Shown in pieces: positions 6,054 to 6,505 of a DNA stretch of 6,505 nucleotides. Below the pieces are notes generated by a model, which made no database searches, was not told the origin of the DNA, and saw nothing but the letters and a program-made list of their open reading frames with translations. The DNA lies in the NCBI GenBank assembly GCA_005800795.1, contig SYEN01000242.1, positions 1-6,505 of the forward strand, read 5' to 3'. The translations under genes were made by a program, and so were the position numbers. How positions within the stretch are numbered: position 1 is the stretch's first letter; each line of letters begins with the position of its first letter. Source of the DNA: Burkholderiales bacterium. Its GTDB lineage: Bacteria; Pseudomonadota; Gammaproteobacteria; Burkholderiales; SG8-41.

Positions 6054-6323
6054 GTGCAGGGCTATCGCGTGAAACCCTTGGGTGTGTTGGTCAGCGGCTC
6101 GCCACGCAGCTACTCGGATATTTTTTGCGCATTAGCCTACTGCATGGCCAGCGTGTCCGGCCAGCAAGGGGTAGTGGACTACCGTCTCGGCGCGGGCGGC
6201 GCGATGGGCGCAGCTAATATGGTGAAAACATTGTCTGCTGAGTGTGTGGCGAATATCAAGGCCGAACTGGTGAAATGGATTCGCGTGACGCGCCAAGCTA
6301 AAATTACACGGATATGGGGATGA
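6054..6323 (+). pseudogene. Internally deleted Bug/TctC-family binding-protein remnant
   Basis: The open frame (GTG 6054 to TGA 6321-6323, 89 codons) holds only the two ends of a roughly 325-residue Bug protein. Residues 3-59 match the mature N-terminus: YRVKPLGVLVSGSPRSYSD, then SGQQGVVDYRLGAGGAMGAA, which corresponds to the usual GQxVVVDNRPGAGGxIGAE. Residues 60-89 match the extreme C-terminus: SAECVANIKAELVKWIRV, then TRQAKI, which corresponds to the family ending xxFAAFIxAExxKWxxVVKxAGI. The junction is near 6231, so about 230 codons are gone. No signal peptide is in frame: a TGA at 6030 blocks the frame upstream, and possible signal-peptide residue SYAPHT appears in a different frame. 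It diverges from the decayed TcuA-like gene, about 120 bases away. Confidence 0.78.
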
Positions 6324-6325
6324 GA

Positions 6326-6354
6326 TTAAAGGTAAACTCGAGTTACACTATAAG
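6326..6354 (+). promoter_or_regulatory. Weak promoter candidate before the right-edge reading frame
   Basis: TATAAG (6349-6354) matches five of six -10 positions. The hexamer 17 bases upstream, TTAAAG (6326-6331), matches -35 at only three of six. Transcription would begin near 6361, about 48 bases before ATG 6409. Support is limited to the -10 box and position. Confidence 0.25.
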
Positions 6355-6381
6355 TAATTGTTTTGGTAATTAGGGCGTTTC

Positions 6382-6416
6382 GTAACCAAAGTATCCTAGA
6401 GGATACCTATGGTTAC
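6382..6416 (+). promoter_or_regulatory. Nested inverted repeat covering a ribosome site and start codon
   Basis: The outer arms GTAACC (6382-6387) and GGTTAC (6411-6416) enclose the inner arms GTATCC (6391-6396) and GGATAC (6401-6406). All are perfect, with internal spacers AAA and CTAT and a TAGA loop. As RNA it would fold into a 12-bp interrupted hairpin. The AGAGGA ribosome site (6398-6403) falls in the loop and the 3' inner arm, and ATG 6409-6411 falls at the spacer/outer-arm junction, so the fold would occlude initiation. As DNA it could be a dyad operator or part of a mobile-element end. No T-run follows, so it is not a typical terminator. Confidence 0.55.
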
Positions 6417-6505
6417 CAGAGTGAAAACAAGCGGCGGACACACGGTTTTTAGCAGTGCGGCCAACTATTTGAGGGGTCGCAAGTGCTTTTTTTGCGGTTC
6501 TTTCA
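6409..6505 (+). CDS. Partial reading frame with a CxxC motif, cut by the window end
   Basis: ATG 6409 has an AGAGGA ribosome site five bases upstream (6398-6403), and the frame stays open to the window end (32 codons). The readable protein begins MVTRVKTSGGHTVFSSAANY and continues LRGRKCFFCGSF. The CFFC pair could be half of a zinc-binding site, as in zinc ribbons, HNH nucleases or the N-termini of some transposases, but too little is visible to name a family. GTG 6421 is an alternative start. The region is AT-richer than the intact genes to the left and follows two pseudogenes, so recently acquired DNA is possible. Confidence 0.35.
   Translation, partial: MVTRVKTSGGHTVFSSAANYLRGRKCFFCGSF

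Noticed and set aside
6478..6496. CGCAA/TTGCG hairpin with T-run near the right edge
   Set aside because: Stem of five with a 9-base loop, inside an open frame; likely chance.

Overview
The window looks like chromosomal DNA of a betaproteobacterium, probably Burkholderiales. The main reason is the Bug-type (TctC-like) periplasmic binding proteins: two intact genes in tandem plus the remnant of a third. Codon use with strong third-position GC in the intact genes and the pgsA-type sequence fit this. The placement is inferred from gene content, not from a search.

Left part (1-1381, + strand): the C-terminal two thirds of a glutathionylspermidine synthase family protein is followed 26 bases later by a small DUF350 membrane protein. 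The two form an operon-like pair comparable to E. coli yjfC/yjfL. The 3' end of the DUF350 gene, the spacer and the first codons of the next gene are duplicated in tandem with a period of 111 bp (37 codons). The duplication creates a 25-codon chimeric reading frame.

Centre left (1362-3452, + strand): two complete Bug/TctC-family solute-binding proteins lie in tandem, each with a Sec signal peptide. No TctA/TctB membrane genes are present. The first has an altered ligand-loop motif and the second a canonical one.

Centre right (3534-5034, - strand, convergent with the binding proteins): pgsA (phosphatidylglycerophosphate synthase) is preceded by an exported SAM-dependent methyltransferase-fold protein. 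The latter has a good Shine-Dalgarno sequence and a plausible sigma70 promoter. A short GC-rich hairpin separates the two genes.

Right part (5195-6505): a gene graveyard. On the - strand is a collapsed flavoprotein of the tricarballylate dehydrogenase (TcuA) type. On the + strand, diverging from it, is a Bug binding-protein gene reduced to its two ends. Together they look like the remains of a carboxylate uptake and oxidation module. At the right edge a new reading frame with a CxxC motif opens inside a nested inverted repeat that covers its ribosome binding site and start codon; it is cut by the window end.

I see no CRISPR array, tRNA, rRNA or defence system. The most unusual items are the in-frame 111-bp duplication, the exported methyltransferase, the decayed dehydrogenase/Bug pair and the start-codon hairpin at the right edge.
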